Assembly (NCBI GenBank): GCA_029550985.1
Contig: JAKPGH010000089.1
Span: 1 to 6,431 of the forward strand
Direction: 5' to 3'
DNA length: 6,431 nucleotides
Source of the DNA: Bacillota bacterium
Lineage (GTDB): Bacteria > Bacillota > Clostridia > Oscillospirales > Ruminococcaceae
In this document: positions 5,422 to 6,431 of the stretch, one piece after another
How positions within the stretch are numbered: the first letter of the stretch is position 1
How the letters are laid out: every line of letters starts with the position of its first letter
Made by a program: the position numbers and the translations under genes
Notes under the pieces: generated by a model
The model's input: the letters and a program-made list of their open reading frames with translations, nothing else
Told to the model about the DNA's origin: nothing
The model's database searches: none

Positions 5422-5450
5422 AGTTTACAACATTTTTTATCATTTGTAAA
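5422..5450 (-). promoter_or_regulatory. Predicted promoter of amidohydrolase gene, overlapping an inverted repeat
   Basis: On the minus strand TTTACA (5450-5445) and TAAACT (5427-5422) are separated by 17 bases, a good sigma-A spacing. The same bases carry a perfect inverted repeat TTTACAA (5424-5430) / TTGTAAA (5444-5450), spaced 13 bases apart, so each arm covers one promoter hexamer. A repressor dimer could sit here. The symmetry may also simply reflect the AT-rich promoter elements. Confidence 0.5.
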
Positions 5451-5458
5451 ACCATGTC

Positions 5459-5488
5459 CGCCAATTTATTGAACCCGTCGCCAAATTT
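5459..5488 (+). repeat. 20-bp-spaced direct repeats flanking the flavin reductase -35
   Basis: CGCCAATTT (5459-5467) and CGCCAAATTT (5479-5488) begin exactly 20 bases apart, on the same face of the helix, and straddle the -35 TTGAAC (5469-5474). This geometry suits an activator that binds two direct half-sites, such as AraC-family proteins. The regulator is not identified. Confidence 0.4.
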
Positions 5489-5498
5489 TTGCTATAAT
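5469..5498 (+). promoter_or_regulatory. Extended -10 promoter of flavin reductase-like gene
   Basis: TTGAAC (5469-5474), an 18-base spacer and a consensus TATAAT (5493-5498) preceded by TGC (5490-5492). This is the strongest promoter in the window. It gives a leader of roughly 25-30 bases before the ATG at 5533. Confidence 0.75.
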
Positions 5499-5532
5499 AT
5501 CATCAACGAGTTATATGGAAAGGAGCGGAACG

Positions 5533-6042
5533 ATGAGCGAGTTTCGAGAAATCCGGCCGGAGCAGTGGGAAGGAAATGTGTTTTCTCAAATTGGCAAGGA
5601 TTGGATGCTGATAGGAACCGGCGAAGGAGAAAAAGCCAACCTGATGACCGCCAGCTGGGGAGCCTTTGGAGTGTTGTGGGGGCTTCCGGTGGCACACTGC
5701 TATGTGCGGCCCCAGCGCCACACCCGGCACCTCATCGATCAGGCGGAGCGGTACTGCCTTATGTTTTTCGACGAAGAGTACCGGAAACAGTTGAATCTTT
5801 GCGGCACCAAGTCGGGACGGGATATTGATAAATTTGAGGCCTGCGGCTTTACCCGCCTCTTTGACGAGCACGGCACCGTTTATGTTCCGCAGGCAAGAGC
5901 CGTCGTATTTTGTCGCAAGCTCTATCAACAGGATATGGAATCTTCCCTTTTTGTGGACCGCAAGATTCCCCAGCTCCACTACACCGATGGAGACTATCAC
6001 AGACAATACATCGGAGAGATTACCAAAATCCTCGTAAAATAA
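5533..6042 (+). CDS. Flavin reductase family protein (FMN-binding split barrel)
   Basis: A 169-residue protein of the flavin reductase-like / flavoredoxin group, which binds FMN in a split beta-barrel dimer and acts in cytoplasmic NAD(P)H-dependent flavin reduction or electron transfer. Supporting segments are WMLIGTGEGEKANLMTASWGAFGVLW (24-49), where NLMTASWG matches the FMN-contacting 'N.mt.SW' strand, YVRPQRHTRHLI (57-68), equivalent to 'vrp.R.T...i', LMFFDEEYRKQL and CGTKSGRDIDKF (90-101), and the family-like end GDYHRQYIGEI. It lacks extra redox domains. AAAGGAG (5519-5525) is seven bases before the ATG at 5533. An ATG at 5515 in the same frame overlaps that site and is unlikely to be used. 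The gene is monocistronic, between a strong promoter and a strong terminator. Its electron donor and partner are unknown. Confidence 0.88.
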   Translation: MSEFREIRPEQWEGNVFSQIGKDWMLIGTGEGEKANLMTASWGAFGVLWGLPVAHCYVRPQRHTRHLIDQAERYCLMFFDEEYRKQLNLCGTKSGRDIDKFEACGFTRLFDEHGTVYVPQARAVVFCRKLYQQDMESSLFVDRKIPQLHYTDGDYHRQYIGEITKILVK

Positions 6043-6073
6043 CCCTATCACGGAAAAATGAAAAAATCTTGAA

Positions 6074-6098
6074 GGCAAGTCCCGACGGGGACGTTGCC
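6074..6098. other. Stem-loop after flavin reductase gene
   Basis: GGCAA-GTCCC pairs with GGGAC-TTGCC around a GACG loop with one bulged G, ten pairs in all. Read on the minus strand it is followed by TTCAAGATTTTTTC, so it could be a second terminator for transcripts coming from the AraC-type gene. On the plus strand it is followed by a T/C-rich stretch without a clear U-tract. The remaining bases between 6043 and 6139 show nothing else. Confidence 0.45.
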
Positions 6099-6139
6099 GC
6101 CTTTCCCGCTTTTGCAAAGCCGCGGCATAGATTGTAAGG

Positions 6140-6172
6140 AAAAAAGCACACCCCTTTCGGGTGTGCTTTTTT
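6140..6172. terminator. Strong bidirectional intrinsic terminator
   Basis: A GCACACCC / GGGTGTGC stem (6146-6153, 6159-6166) with a five-base loop, flanked by a run of six A on the left and six T on the right. It therefore works on either strand and separates the convergent flavin reductase and AraC-type genes. Confidence 0.93.
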
Positions 6173-6205
6173 GGTTGCAGGATGTTTTTCCTTTTCAAGC
6201 TGCTG

Positions 6206-6431
6206 TTACCGTCCGTTGGAATCATCCGGTGTGCGCGGTTCCGGGGAGGCTCCCCCGCTTCTGCGATATTGCAGGGGCGTTAGCCCGTAAATTTTCTTAA
6301 ACACCACAAAGAAATACTTGGAGTTGCTGAACCCCACTTTGGCGGCGATGCTCTCCACCGAAAGGGTGGTGGCGGTGAGCAGATGGGCCGCATGCTGCAC
6401 CCGCACATGATTGATATAGTCGCTGATGGAC
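6206..6431 (-). CDS. AraC family transcriptional regulator, C-terminal DNA-binding end (5' truncated by window)
   Basis: The visible 74 residues are the second half of the AraC/XylS double helix-turn-helix domain. Reading from the window edge, SISDYINHVRVQHAAHLL is the linking helix, TTLSVESIAAKVGFSNSKYFFVVFKK is the second helix-turn-helix, and YGLTPLQYRR is the near-universal end signature ('G.TP..yR'). A short GGASPEPRTPDDSNGR tail follows. The frame is open through the window end, so the effector domain and start lie outside. A GTG at 6406 is inside the helix and is not the true start. It may control the neighbouring flavin reductase gene, but convergence across a terminator gives no direct support. 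The ligand is unknown. Confidence 0.9.
   Translation of the reverse strand, partial: SISDYINHVRVQHAAHLLTATTLSVESIAAKVGFSNSKYFFVVFKKIYGLTPLQYRRSGGASPEPRTPDDSNGR

Noticed and set aside
5503..6225. Minus-strand open frame of 240 codons opposite the flavin reductase
   Set aside because: It would be read through the strong terminator and covers a clearly coding gene with promoter and ribosome site on the plus strand.

Overview
The window reads as chromosomal DNA from a GC-rich member of the Firmicutes, probably a Clostridia of the Oscillospirales type. The pointers are strong purine-rich ribosome binding sites (GGGAGG, AAAGGAG), TTG/GTG start use, a lipoprotein with a typical lipobox, a two-gene-type Fe-S hydro-lyase beta subunit and AT-rich sigma-A-like promoters in otherwise GC-rich DNA. 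The genus cannot be fixed from the sequence alone.

Layout. Three plus-strand genes come first: the 3' end of an ABC-transporter solute-binding protein (2-436), a class I fumarase/tartrate dehydratase beta subunit (564-1130), and a GntR-type regulator (1135-2136) that follows it with almost no gap. Three minus-strand genes face them: an amidohydrolase (5367-4558), a beta-propeller lipoprotein (4501-3338) and methionyl-tRNA formyltransferase fmt (3313-2387). Lipoprotein and fmt are 24 bases apart and probably co-transcribed. Divergent from the amidohydrolase is a flavin reductase-like protein (5533-6042) with a good extended -10 promoter. It converges, across a clear bidirectional terminator, on the C-terminal end of an AraC-family regulator (6206-6431, cut by the window edge).

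How the genes may work together. The hydro-lyase beta subunit and the GntR regulator look like one transcription unit with a candidate operator/promoter region at about 460-540, but the alpha (Fe-S) subunit normally encoded next to beta is absent. fmt is the translation-initiation housekeeping gene. The other genes are accessory metabolism or unknown, and nothing ties all of them into one pathway.

Most distinctive feature. The junction between the convergent gntR and fmt genes is tandemly duplicated (period about 184-186 bases, roughly 90% identical by hand count). Each unit carries the last ~22 codons of gntR, a perfect-copy 22-base hairpin, and the last ~9 codons of fmt. Other second-look items are a stem-loop predicted at the extreme 5' end of the amidohydrolase mRNA, a 12-bp intercistronic stem-loop, and 20-bp-spaced direct repeats around the flavin reductase -35 element. 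I found no CRISPR, tRNA, rRNA, transposase or recognisable new multi-gene system. Apart from the duplication this is a fairly ordinary region.
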